Positions 37,716 through 45,242 of a DNA stretch of 64,000 nucleotides are shown in pieces. Numbering within the stretch: the first letter of the stretch is position 1; each line of letters opens with the position of its first letter. The translations under genes were made by a program, and so were the position numbers. Location: NCBI RefSeq assembly GCF_016892625.1, contig NZ_JAFEMW010000005.1, positions 434,001 to 498,000 of the forward strand, given 5' to 3'. The notes under the pieces are model-generated. The model did no database searches. It was given only the letters and a program-made list of their open reading frames with translations, and was not told where the DNA came from. Source of the DNA: Brevibacterium sp. RIT 803 (GTDB lineage: Bacteria; Actinomycetota; Actinomycetes; Actinomycetales; Brevibacteriaceae).

Positions 37716-37759
37716 TACGGCTGAGGGCCTTACCTGATTGGGTAAGGCCCTCAGCCGTA
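37716..37759 (+). terminator. Strong stem-loop terminator
   Basis: A perfect 19-bp stem (37716-37734 with 37741-37759) encloses the loop TGATTG, 20 bases after the BKACE stop. No long T-run follows, which is common in high-GC bacteria. Confidence 0.85.
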
Positions 37760-37966
37760 CCTGCCATCTGACGTTCAGGCCAAGACGCGGGCCGCAATTC
37801 CGCAGTGCGGAAGAGATTGTGCGATGTTCCACAAAACAGCCGTCCAATACTTGAACGATTCCAACCTAGGGTGTGAGATGCCGCTAGCGTGGTTCCACCG
37901 ACTCACCTAGCGCATCCGTCCAACGACGGCCGGACGCGGGAGTCTGTCGAACATGGAAGGAACCGC

Positions 37967-38818
37967 ATGGAATTGTTGCGTTTGGGCCCCATCGGCCACG
38001 AGATCCCGGTCGTGCGTGACGACGACGTCCACTACGATCTGCGCCCCCTGACCACCGACATCACCCCAGAGTTCTTCGCCGAGGATGGCATCGGCAGGGT
38101 CCGTACCGCACTGGACGAAGGCAGCCTCGATCCCCTCGACGGAGCGGAGGACCTGCGCATCGGAGCGCCAATCTCGCGCCCCTCGGCAGTGGTGTGCGTG
38201 GGCATGAACTACGCGGCGCATGCTCGAGAGACGGGAGCCGAACCGCCCAAGGCGCCCGTCGTCTTCTTCAAGATGCCCTCGACGATTGCCGGCCCCTACG
38301 ACCGACTCGAATTGCCGCCCTATGCCACGAAGGCCGACTGGGAGGTCGAGCTGGGGCTGGTCATCGGCACCCGGGCCTTCAGAGTCGCCTCGACTGAGGA
38401 GGCATATTCGCACGTGGCCGGCTATGTGCTGGCCAACGACCTGTCCGAACGCAGGTTCCAGATCGAGGAATCCGGCGGCCAGTGGTCGAAAGGGAAGAAC
38501 CTTCCCGGCTTCACTCCACTGGGTCCCTGGATCAGGCCCGCCGCCGAGGTGGACCCCGGGTCCCTGCAGCTGCGCAGCTGGGTCAATGGCGAGGTGCGGC
38601 AGGATTCGTCGACGAGCGACCTGATCTTCGACGTCGGGCAGATCATCTATCAGCTCAGCCAGACGATGCCCTTCGAGCCCGGAGACGTGATCCTGACCGG
38701 CACACCTCAGGGCGTGGCGATGTCGGGGAAGTTCCCGTTCCTGACCGATGGCGATGTCGTTGAGATGGAGATCGACGGCCTCGGTCGCCACCGCCAGGCG
38801 GTGGCCGTCACCGGGTGA
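37967..38818 (+). CDS. Fumarylacetoacetate hydrolase family protein
   Basis: A 283-residue FAH-fold hydrolase or decarboxylase. VCVGMNYAAHARETG, PVVFFKMPSTIAGPYD, DWEVELGLVIG (metal-binding Glu pair) and GDVILTGTPQGVA appear in family order. ATG 37967 follows GGAAGG by six bases. Members include 2-keto-3-deoxy-fuconate lyase, acylpyruvate hydrolase and 2-hydroxyhepta-2,4-diene-dioate isomerase, and the sequence alone does not choose among them. It stands alone between two strong terminators. The 270-base gap before it holds the upstream terminator and a featureless leader. Confidence 0.88.
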   Translation: MELLRLGPIGHEIPVVRDDDVHYDLRPLTTDITPEFFAEDGIGRVRTALDEGSLDPLDGAEDLRIGAPISRPSAVVCVGMNYAAHARETGAEPPKAPVVFFKMPSTIAGPYDRLELPPYATKADWEVELGLVIGTRAFRVASTEEAYSHVAGYVLANDLSERRFQIEESGGQWSKGKNLPGFTPLGPWIRPAAEVDPGSLQLRSWVNGEVRQDSSTSDLIFDVGQIIYQLSQTMPFEPGDVILTGTPQGVAMSGKFPFLTDGDVVEMEIDGLGRHRQAVAVTG

Positions 38819-38837
38819 CGACAGCCTAGAAGCATGA

Positions 38838-38877
38838 AAGAGGGGCGGTACTCCCGATCGGGAGTACCGCCCCTCTT
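38838..38877. terminator. Bidirectional perfect-palindrome terminator
   Basis: A 40-base perfect palindrome centred on GATC gives an 18-bp GC-rich stem with a four-base loop. Flanking AA and TT allow U-tracts on both strands. It serves the FAH gene on the plus strand and the Gly/Gln-rich gene on the minus strand, whose stops lie 19 and 25 bases away. Confidence 0.88.
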
Positions 38878-38902
38878 CAGTTACTGCGTGAGGCTGAGGG
38901 AA

Positions 38903-39403
38903 TCAGCGCTGCTGGTCGAAGCCGCCCTGTTCCTGGCCGCCTTCGTTTCCGCCACCGAAGCCGCCCTGCTGCTGGCCGCCCTGCTCGTTGTCGCCGCCGA
39001 AGCCGCCACCCTGCTGGTCGCTGCCACCCTGGTTGCCTTCGTTGCCGCCGAAGCCGCCCTGTTCCTGGCCACCGGACTGCTGTCCGCCCTGGCCGCCTTC
39101 GCTGCGCTCGTTGTCGCCGCCGCCGAAGCCGCCGGATTCCTGGCCGCCGGACTGCTGGCCTCCCTGGGGCTGGCCGCTCTGCTCGTTGCCGCCGCCGAAG
39201 CCGCCCTGCTCGGACTGCTGTCCGCCCTGGCCACCTTCGCCGCGCTCGTTGTCGCCGCCGCCGAAGCCGCCCTGGTCGCCACCCTGCTGCTGGTTACCCT
39301 GCTGCTGGCCGCCCTGTTCCTGGCCGCCACCGAAGCCGCCGCCCTGCTGCTCCTGGTCGCCGCCGCCGAAGTTCTCGTTGTCCTGTCCAAAGTTTTCCGA
39401 CAT
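38903..39403 (-). CDS. Gly/Gln-rich intrinsically disordered repeat protein
   Basis: A 166-residue protein almost entirely of Gly, Gln, Asn, Glu, Ser, Asp and Phe, with no Lys, Cys or Trp in the mature sequence. It repeats a GGFGGG(D/G)NE(R/Q) block about six times, alternating with GEGGQGGQQS-type stretches. ATG 39403 follows GGAG at seven bases; upstream codons are not repeat-like. Block order (GGF, D-N-E-R, then GG-GGQQSGG) recalls the KGG stress-induced repeats (DPER-AGRKGGQQSGG) with the lysines lost. The composition is hydrophilin-like or prion-like, so a desiccation, osmotic or condensate role is plausible. A probable promoter (-35 at 39478-39483, -10 at 39456-39461) lies upstream. Confidence 0.75.
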   Translation of the reverse strand: MSENFGQDNENFGGGDQEQQGGGFGGGQEQGGQQQGNQQQGGDQGGFGGGDNERGEGGQGGQQSEQGGFGGGNEQSGQPQGGQQSGGQESGGFGGGDNERSEGGQGGQQSGGQEQGGFGGNEGNQGGSDQQGGGFGGDNEQGGQQQGGFGGGNEGGQEQGGFDQQR

Positions 39404-39827
39404 GTTTAGCTCCTTGGTTGATGGCATACGGCCGCGTCTTGCGGCTTGGTTGCCAGTCTTAAACATCAACAGTCCTGCCACAAGGGGGAACAAGGGAAAT
39501 TGCGTGAAATTGGCTCAAGTCTCAGAGGCTGTTCATTTCCCGCCGATCTTCACAGGAAGCTCGGAGATAACCGTCGCGGTGAATGACGTTTCAACAAGAT
39601 AGGGTCATCGATTCCACCTCCCGTCAGTCCTCCCGTCACTACTCCCCGTCAGTGGATGGACGCTGGATTCGTCGACCCGAGGACGTCCTGAATTTCGAAA
39701 TGTCGCTGTTGATCTTGCTGACCTGGCACCATTGCAGAAAGACAGAAACCGGAACAGACCGGTACGGCATCGACCGGCGCAGTCCGGTAGACAGATCCGA
39801 GCCCGATCGACGAACAGGAGCATCGAC
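39404..39827. other. Intergenic region between divergent genes
   Basis: These 424 bases contain no convincing gene. They hold a minus-strand promoter for the disordered protein (TTGTGG at 39478-39483, 16-base spacer, TAAGAC at 39456-39461). Three CCCGTCA direct repeats lie at 39620, 39632 and 39645, and the palindrome ATTTCGAAAT at 39692-39701. CAGGAG before ATG 39828 is the SD of the CoA-transferase. The repeats are candidate regulator sites. Confidence 0.5.
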
Positions 39828-41075
39828 ATGACAGCACGTCGTCTTCCACTCAGCGGTGTGCGAGTCCTCGAACTCGGCAACTACATCGCGGCACCCACCA
39901 CCGGGCGCATGCTTGCCGACTTCGGTGCAGAGGTCATCAAGATCGAGCGCCCCGGCACGGGTGACGAGCTCCGCAACTGGCGCCTCAAGCAGGGCACCAC
40001 CTCAATGCTCTACCGGACCATCAACCGCAACAAGAAGTCCGTCGTCCTCGACCTTCGCTCAGAGGAAGGCAGGGCCTCGGCTCTCGAGCTCGTGCGTCGC
40101 AGCGACATCGTGCTGGAGAACTTCCGCCCCGGAACCATCGAGAAGTGGGGTCTCGGACCCGATGTCCTCGAAGAGGCCAACCCCGACATCATCCTCGTGC
40201 GCATCTCTGCCTTCGGCCAGACAGGGCCCATGTCCGAGCGTCCCGGATTCGCCGCCGTCGCCGAAGGCTATTCCGGATTCCGCGAACTCGTCGGCGACCC
40301 CGACCGGCCGCCGGTGCGCGTGGGCATCTCGATCGGCGACTCCATCGCCGGTATGCAGGCCGCATTCGGTGCGGTGATGATGCTCTTCGATCGACAGCGC
40401 CAGAAGATCGCCGGTGCCGCCGAGGCTGTTACCGGCTCCGATCACAGCTTCGAAGGCAGGGCGTCCCTGGCCGATCGCACCGTCGACGTCGCACTGAACG
40501 AAGCCATGTTCTCCGTCATGGAATCCCTCGTCCCCGACTACTCCGCATTCGGTGAGACGCGCACTCGCACCGGCGGCCGGATGGAGGGCATCGCCCCGTC
40601 GAACGGCTACCTCTGCGCCGGCGGAAAATCCGTGGTCATCGCCGGCAACGGCGACGGAATCTACAAGCGACTCATGGAGGCCGTTGACCGTCCGGACCTG
40701 GGCGAGGATCCCGATCTGCAGACCAACGCCGGTCGCTGGGATCGGCGTGAGGAACTCGACGAAGCCATCGGCGACTGGTGTGAGAAGCGCGATGTCACCG
40801 AGGTTGTCGACACTTTGGAGACCGCCGGAGTTCCCGCCGGGCCGATCTACACCGCAGAGGATCTTGTGGCCGACGAGCAGCTCGCCGCACGCGGCATGAT
40901 CCAACATCTCGATGTCTCGACCGGTGAAGAGACGCTGCCCGACGTGGCCTTCCCGGGAATCACCCCGGTCATCGGCGGCTCCTCGATCCCGATCGACCAC
41001 CTCGGCCCGGACCTGGGTGAGCACACCGACGAGGTGCTCGAGCAGCTCGGCGGACAGCTGCCCGAGCGCGACTGA
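39828..41075 (+). CDS. Class III CoA-transferase (CaiB/BaiF family)
   Basis: A 415-residue enzyme. The N-terminal GVRVLELGNYIAAPTTGRMLADFGAEVIKIERPGTGDELRNW block and VLENFRPGTIEKWGLG are diagnostic. Asp171 in GISIGDSIAG is the expected nucleophile (Asp169 in CaiB). Family members move CoA between carboxylic acids; the human relative SUGCT uses glutarate and 3-hydroxy-3-methylglutarate. ATG 39828 follows CAGGAG. The next gene is an HMG-CoA-lyase-like enzyme 263 bases downstream with its own putative promoter. Confidence 0.9.
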   Translation: MTARRLPLSGVRVLELGNYIAAPTTGRMLADFGAEVIKIERPGTGDELRNWRLKQGTTSMLYRTINRNKKSVVLDLRSEEGRASALELVRRSDIVLENFRPGTIEKWGLGPDVLEEANPDIILVRISAFGQTGPMSERPGFAAVAEGYSGFRELVGDPDRPPVRVGISIGDSIAGMQAAFGAVMMLFDRQRQKIAGAAEAVTGSDHSFEGRASLADRTVDVALNEAMFSVMESLVPDYSAFGETRTRTGGRMEGIAPSNGYLCAGGKSVVIAGNGDGIYKRLMEAVDRPDLGEDPDLQTNAGRWDRREELDEAIGDWCEKRDVTEVVDTLETAGVPAGPIYTAEDLVADEQLAARGMIQHLDVSTGEETLPDVAFPGITPVIGGSSIPIDHLGPDLGEHTDEVLEQLGGQLPERD

Positions 41076-41148
41076 ACAAACACAACAGCATTGGGCGGCG
41101 CCTCAAGCCGGAACCGAACACCCACGTCCGAACTGTCGAGATCCTTCG

Positions 41149-41163
41149 TCCCATTTAATGGGA
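41149..41163. promoter_or_regulatory. Palindromic operator candidate upstream of the lyase operon
   Basis: TCCCATTTAATGGGA is a perfect 15-base palindrome. It lies just upstream of a possible promoter (TTGTCT at 41168-41173, 18-base spacer, TCATAT at 41192-41197). The size and the upstream position fit an IclR-type site, and an iclR gene ends this operon. Confidence 0.55.
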
Positions 41164-41338
41164 GTGATTGTCTTCACTTCTTTGCCGCTTCTCATATAGC
41201 GAGCATTTCGCGTCCGCGCTCACCGCAGGGATGTGGGGAACGGCTATGTTGGGTGCAGACGGCAACACGCAAAGGAGCGTGGTGCCGCTCTCGTCCCGGT
41301 CTCCGGGAATGAGGCAGATCAATGAAGGAGCTCTCACC

Positions 41339-42259
41339 ATGGTTCGTCCAACATCGGTCACGATTCTCGACACCACGCTGCGTGACGGTCTGCAGATCGA
41401 AGACGCCATCGTGCCCACCGACGCCAAGGTCGCTCTGGGCCAGCAGCTCATCGCCGCGGGGCTGAAGGAGATCGAGGTCGGATCGTTCGTCAATCCGAAG
41501 AAGGTCCCGCAGATGGCCGACACCGGCGAGGTCCTGCAGCGCCTCCAGCCGTATGAGGCCGAGGGCATCGACTTCTTCACCCTGGTGTTCAACCTCAAGG
41601 GCGCCCAACGCGCCGTCGACGCCGGAGCGAAGAACATCAAGCTCGTCCTCTCCGCCTCCGAGGGCCATTCCCAGGCGAACTCCGATGCCCCGATCGTCCA
41701 GGCCACGCAGCGTCTCCTCGAGGCCGCGACCTTCGCCCGTGACAACGGTGTGCGCTTCGACATCACCACCGCGGTCAGCTTCATCTGCCCCTTCGACGGC
41801 ATCACCGACGCCGGCCACCTCGTCGAGGTTCTGCGTCCCTTCGTCGAAGCCGGGGCACACGGCATCGGGGTCGCCGACACGATCGGAAACGCCAACCCAT
41901 CGTTGGTGTCCAGGAACACCTCGGCGGTCTTGGAGGCCTTCCCGGACAGACCGGTGAGCCTGCATCTGCACGACACGTACAACTTCGGAATGGCCAATGT
42001 CATCGCGGCCCTCGACCTGGGAATCTCGAATTTCGATGCGGCCATGGGCGGCCTGGGCGGCTGTCCCTTTGCCCCGGGTGCGGCCGGCAACATCGGCACC
42101 GACGACCTTGTTCACCTCCTGCACCGTGAAGGCGTGGCCACCGGAGTCGACGTTGACGCTCTCTCGGCAGTCAGGGAACCGCTGACGGCAGCGGTCGGCC
42201 ACGAGCTGACGTCGAGTCTGTCTGCTATCCCCGCTGTTCCGGCGGCCTACCATGCTTGA
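41339..42259 (+). CDS. HMG-CoA lyase-like enzyme
   Basis: A 306-residue TIM-barrel lyase. LDTTLRDGLQIE (Arg15, Asp16), HLHDTYNFGMAN (His209, His211) and GGLGGCPFAPGAAGN (Cys242) carry the metal ligands and active-site cysteine of hydroxymethylglutaryl-CoA lyase. It would split HMG-CoA to acetyl-CoA and acetoacetate, or a similar 3-hydroxy-3-methyl acyl-CoA. The frame is open upstream, but ATG 41339, eight bases after GAAGGAG, gives the family N-terminus. It overlaps the second CoA-transferase by eight bases. Confidence 0.9.
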   Translation: MVRPTSVTILDTTLRDGLQIEDAIVPTDAKVALGQQLIAAGLKEIEVGSFVNPKKVPQMADTGEVLQRLQPYEAEGIDFFTLVFNLKGAQRAVDAGAKNIKLVLSASEGHSQANSDAPIVQATQRLLEAATFARDNGVRFDITTAVSFICPFDGITDAGHLVEVLRPFVEAGAHGIGVADTIGNANPSLVSRNTSAVLEAFPDRPVSLHLHDTYNFGMANVIAALDLGISNFDAAMGGLGGCPFAPGAAGNIGTDDLVHLLHREGVATGVDVDALSAVREPLTAAVGHELTSSLSAIPAVPAAYHA

Positions 42260-43505
42260 GCAGGGCGAATCCTCGATCGTCGGCGCAGAGGAACTACCGC
42301 TGGCTGGCATCCGCGTCATCGAGTTCTCCCATATGGTCATGGGTCCCAGCTGTGGGATGATCCTCGCCGATCTGGGCGCCGAGGTGATCAAGGTCGAACC
42401 GCGCGGTGCCGGGGACAAGACCCGCTATCTGCCCGGCTCGGGGTCCGGGCTGTTCCCCGCCTTCAATCGCAACAAGCAGTCCGTCCAGCTCGACATCGCC
42501 GAGGCGACCGACCGTGACGTCGCTCTGTCCCTCATCGATTCCGCCGATGTTCTCCTCGAGAACTTTCGGGTCGGGAAGATGGAATCCATGGGCTATGGCT
42601 ACGAGGAACTCGCCGAGCGCAATCCGCGCCTCATCTACTGTTCCCTCAAGGGGTTCCTGGCCGGACCCTACGGTCAGCGCACCGCCCTCGACGAGGTCGT
42701 GCAGATGCTCGGCGGCCTTGCCTATATGACCGGCCCGCCCGGACAGCCGCTGCGCGCCGGAGCCAGCGTCAACGACATCATGGGCGGAATGTTCGGGGTC
42801 ATCGGCGTGCTCTCGGCACTGCGCGTGCGCGAACGTACCGGTGAGGGGCAGGTCATCAATTCCGCCCTGTTCGAGAACAACGCCTTCCTCGTCGGCACGC
42901 ACATGGCACAGGCGCAGCTCAGCGGGGAGCCGCTGCGTCCGATGCCCACTCGTCGAGCCACCTGGGCCGTCTACGACATCTTCCGCGACAAGCACGATGA
43001 CCAGATCTTCGTCGCAGCCGTCAGCGACGGGCAATGGCATGACCTCTGCGACGAGTTCGACCTGACACAGCTGGCCGGTGATCAGGACCTCGAGACGAAC
43101 CAGGGACGCGTCGATCAACGCGATCGCATCCACCGCGAACTGCAGGCCGCCCTGTCCCTGCTCGATCTCGCTCAGATCGAGGAGAAATGCACCCGCCGCG
43201 GACTGCCGGTTGCCCCGGTGAACACCCCGGCCGACCTCACCACCGACGCCCACCTCGTCGCATCTGGTGCTCTGGCCAGCACCGGCCTGCCCAGCGGTGA
43301 CCAGGTTGATGTTCCCCTGCTGCCGCTGACCTTCGGTGGACGTCGGCTGGGTCTGCGCAGCGACGTGCCCGAACCCGGTGAGCACAATGTCCGCTACAGG
43401 GATGGTCCAGCCGATGCCTCGGCGCGGGAGGCCGGCCTCGAGTCGGATTCGAGAGCCGAACCCGTCGACGCCGATGTCGGCGAATCGAAGACACAGTCTC
43501 AGTAA
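42252..43505 (+). CDS. Class III CoA-transferase (CaiB/BaiF family)
   Basis: A 417-residue paralogue of the transferase at 39828. MVMGPSCGMILADLGAEVIKVEPRGAGDKTRY and VLLENFRVGKMESMGYGYEEL are family blocks, and Asp175 in GASVNDIMGG is the likely nucleophile. Two such enzymes around one lyase suggest either two substrates or a CoA relay. The last 40 residues are acidic and Ser/Asp-rich. The lyase stop lies inside its first codons, so translation is coupled. Confidence 0.9.
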   Translation: MLEQGESSIVGAEELPLAGIRVIEFSHMVMGPSCGMILADLGAEVIKVEPRGAGDKTRYLPGSGSGLFPAFNRNKQSVQLDIAEATDRDVALSLIDSADVLLENFRVGKMESMGYGYEELAERNPRLIYCSLKGFLAGPYGQRTALDEVVQMLGGLAYMTGPPGQPLRAGASVNDIMGGMFGVIGVLSALRVRERTGEGQVINSALFENNAFLVGTHMAQAQLSGEPLRPMPTRRATWAVYDIFRDKHDDQIFVAAVSDGQWHDLCDEFDLTQLAGDQDLETNQGRVDQRDRIHRELQAALSLLDLAQIEEKCTRRGLPVAPVNTPADLTTDAHLVASGALASTGLPSGDQVDVPLLPLTFGGRRLGLRSDVPEPGEHNVRYRDGPADASAREAGLESDSRAEPVDADVGESKTQSQ

Positions 43506-43608
43506 CACTCCGGTGCCCGGGCTCGCCCCAGGCCTCACCAGCACTCTCGCTGCCACCAGCACAGACATTCCACAACAGCACATATCAGTTGCATTCGAAG
43601 GAGAAGCA

Positions 43609-44670
43609 ATGCGGTCAACGGCGATCACAGGACAAGGACGGGCCACCTCGGCGAGCCGGAGGAACAGGGCGGTGAAGCCCGCACTCAAGGTCGGTGCAGT
43701 GCTTGCCTCACTGGCACTCGTCGCCACAGGCTGCGGCAACAAGGCACAGGCGCCGGGGGAGGGCAGCGACTACCCGAAGGGCCCGGTGACGGTCAACGTC
43801 CCATCTGAACCCGGCTCCGGTTGGGACACCACCGCGCGTGCCCTCGTCGAAGCTCTGCAGAAGGAGGAGATCGTCTCCTCCCCGCTGCCGGTCCAGAACA
43901 AGCCCGGCGGTACGGGCTGCATGTGGATGACATCGATGATGCAGCAGGAGAAGGGCAAGGACGACCAGATCGCGATCACCTCGCTGGCCAGCCAGACGAT
44001 GAAGGCTCGCGGACTCTGCGAATTCGGCCCTGAGGACACTACCCTCATCGCCACGATGTACGTTGAGGACTTCATGGTCGTCTCCCCGGACAAGGGTGAC
44101 ATCAAATCGGTCGAGGACCTGGTCAAAGCGCTGAAGAAGGACCCGCAGAAGGTCACTGTGGCCGCATCCGGCGATGACACGCTGCCGTTCGCACTGTTCG
44201 CCAAGGAAGCCGGAGTCGACCCGGCTGACATCAACTTCGTCAACTACGAAGGCGGCGGCGAGCAGACCACCGCCATGCTCAATGGTGATGCGAAGGTCGC
44301 CATCGCCGGGCTGAGCGAGTTCCGCTCCGTGCTGGAATCCGGTGACATCAAACCACTCGTGACCTTCGCAAAGGAGCCGCTGCAGGCCCCATACGACTCG
44401 GTTCCCACAGCTGCGGATTCCGGTTACGACGTGACCCTTGGCAACTGGCGCGGAGTCTACGGACCGGCCGAAATGCCACAGGAAGCTGTCGACTACTGGG
44501 CCAAGACCCTTGAAGAGGTCAGCGAGACGAAGACCTGGAAGGACACCTTGGACAAGAATCAGTGGGCACCCGAATTCCTCACCGGCGACGAAGCTGAGAA
44601 GTATGCCAAAGACACAGCCGCCACCGTTGAGGAGGGCGTCAAAGAGACCGAACTGGGCAACAGCAAATGA
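43609..44670 (+). CDS. tctC: TTT transporter solute-binding lipoprotein (TctC)
   Basis: A 353-residue Bug/TctC receptor. ATG 43609 follows AAGGAGA. The signal has a basic start and lipobox VATGC (Cys42). VNVPSEPGSGWDTTARALVEAL and PVQNKPGGTGCMWMTSMMQ are the conserved ligand-binding blocks near residues 64-110. It delivers a di- or tricarboxylate to TctBA. The position after two CoA-transferases and a lyase suggests that the acid is then activated and cleaved. Confidence 0.93.
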   Translation: MRSTAITGQGRATSASRRNRAVKPALKVGAVLASLALVATGCGNKAQAPGEGSDYPKGPVTVNVPSEPGSGWDTTARALVEALQKEEIVSSPLPVQNKPGGTGCMWMTSMMQQEKGKDDQIAITSLASQTMKARGLCEFGPEDTTLIATMYVEDFMVVSPDKGDIKSVEDLVKALKKDPQKVTVAASGDDTLPFALFAKEAGVDPADINFVNYEGGGEQTTAMLNGDAKVAIAGLSEFRSVLESGDIKPLVTFAKEPLQAPYDSVPTAADSGYDVTLGNWRGVYGPAEMPQEAVDYWAKTLEEVSETKTWKDTLDKNQWAPEFLTGDEAEKYAKDTAATVEEGVKETELGNSK

Positions 44671-45233
44671 GGACGCTCACTCCGGCGCTCAGGGGTGATG
44701 TCATCACCGGCATCGCCGTCACGCTCGTGGGCGCGGTCTACTACGTTGCGACTTTCTGGATCCAGGAGACGAAGAACATCGTCACCCCGGCGACCTTCCC
44801 TGCGATCGTGGGCATCGCGCTCCTCGTGCTCGGCCTCTTCCTCGTCGGACAGGCCCTGTACCGGAGCCAGAAAATCGCCGAGGTGGTCCCCAGCGGAACC
44901 ACCTCGGCGGGCAGTGCCTCGGCGAGCGGCGGCGCTGACGCGTCCGAGGATGTGGTGGACGTCGAGCCTGCGGGCGTCGTTCTTGATGCTCCCGAGGAAC
45001 CGAAGTCGAAGCAGGTCGTGCTGCAGTTCGCGCTCTTCTTCATCTACCTCGGAATCCTCATCCCGGTCGGCTTCCTGCTCTCCACGGCGGCCTTCCTGAT
45101 GACGATGACCAGCATCTATGCCCCGCACCGGTGGGTGCGCAACCTCATCTTCTCGGTGCTCTTCGCCGTCGTCATCTACGTCGCATTCGTCTACGGGCTG
45201 GCCGTGTACCTGCCCGTCGGGATCCTGGGATAG
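44667..45233 (+). CDS. tctB: TTT transporter small membrane subunit (TctB)
   Basis: A 188-residue four-helix protein, about 40 longer than the usual TctB. The excess is a Ser/Ala/Gly/Asp linker at about residues 71-110 between helices 2 and 3, carrying three octamer copies at 44876, 44905 and 44920. Helices 1-2 (ITGIAVTLVGAVYYVATFWIQ) and the C-terminal pair are otherwise normal. It overlaps tctC by four bases. Confidence 0.9.
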   Translation: MRTLTPALRGDVITGIAVTLVGAVYYVATFWIQETKNIVTPATFPAIVGIALLVLGLFLVGQALYRSQKIAEVVPSGTTSAGSASASGGADASEDVVDVEPAGVVLDAPEEPKSKQVVLQFALFFIYLGILIPVGFLLSTAAFLMTMTSIYAPHRWVRNLIFSVLFAVVIYVAFVYGLAVYLPVGILG

Positions 45234-45242
45234 GGGGCGGGC

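Noticed and set aside
38834..39602. Two long plus-strand frames opposite the Gly/Gln-rich gene, one of them very hydrophobic
   Set aside because: They arise from reading the Gly/Gln codon repeats backwards, which gives Leu/Ala or Pro/Trp-rich runs. They lack credible starts, and the minus-strand gene has a good SD and promoter.
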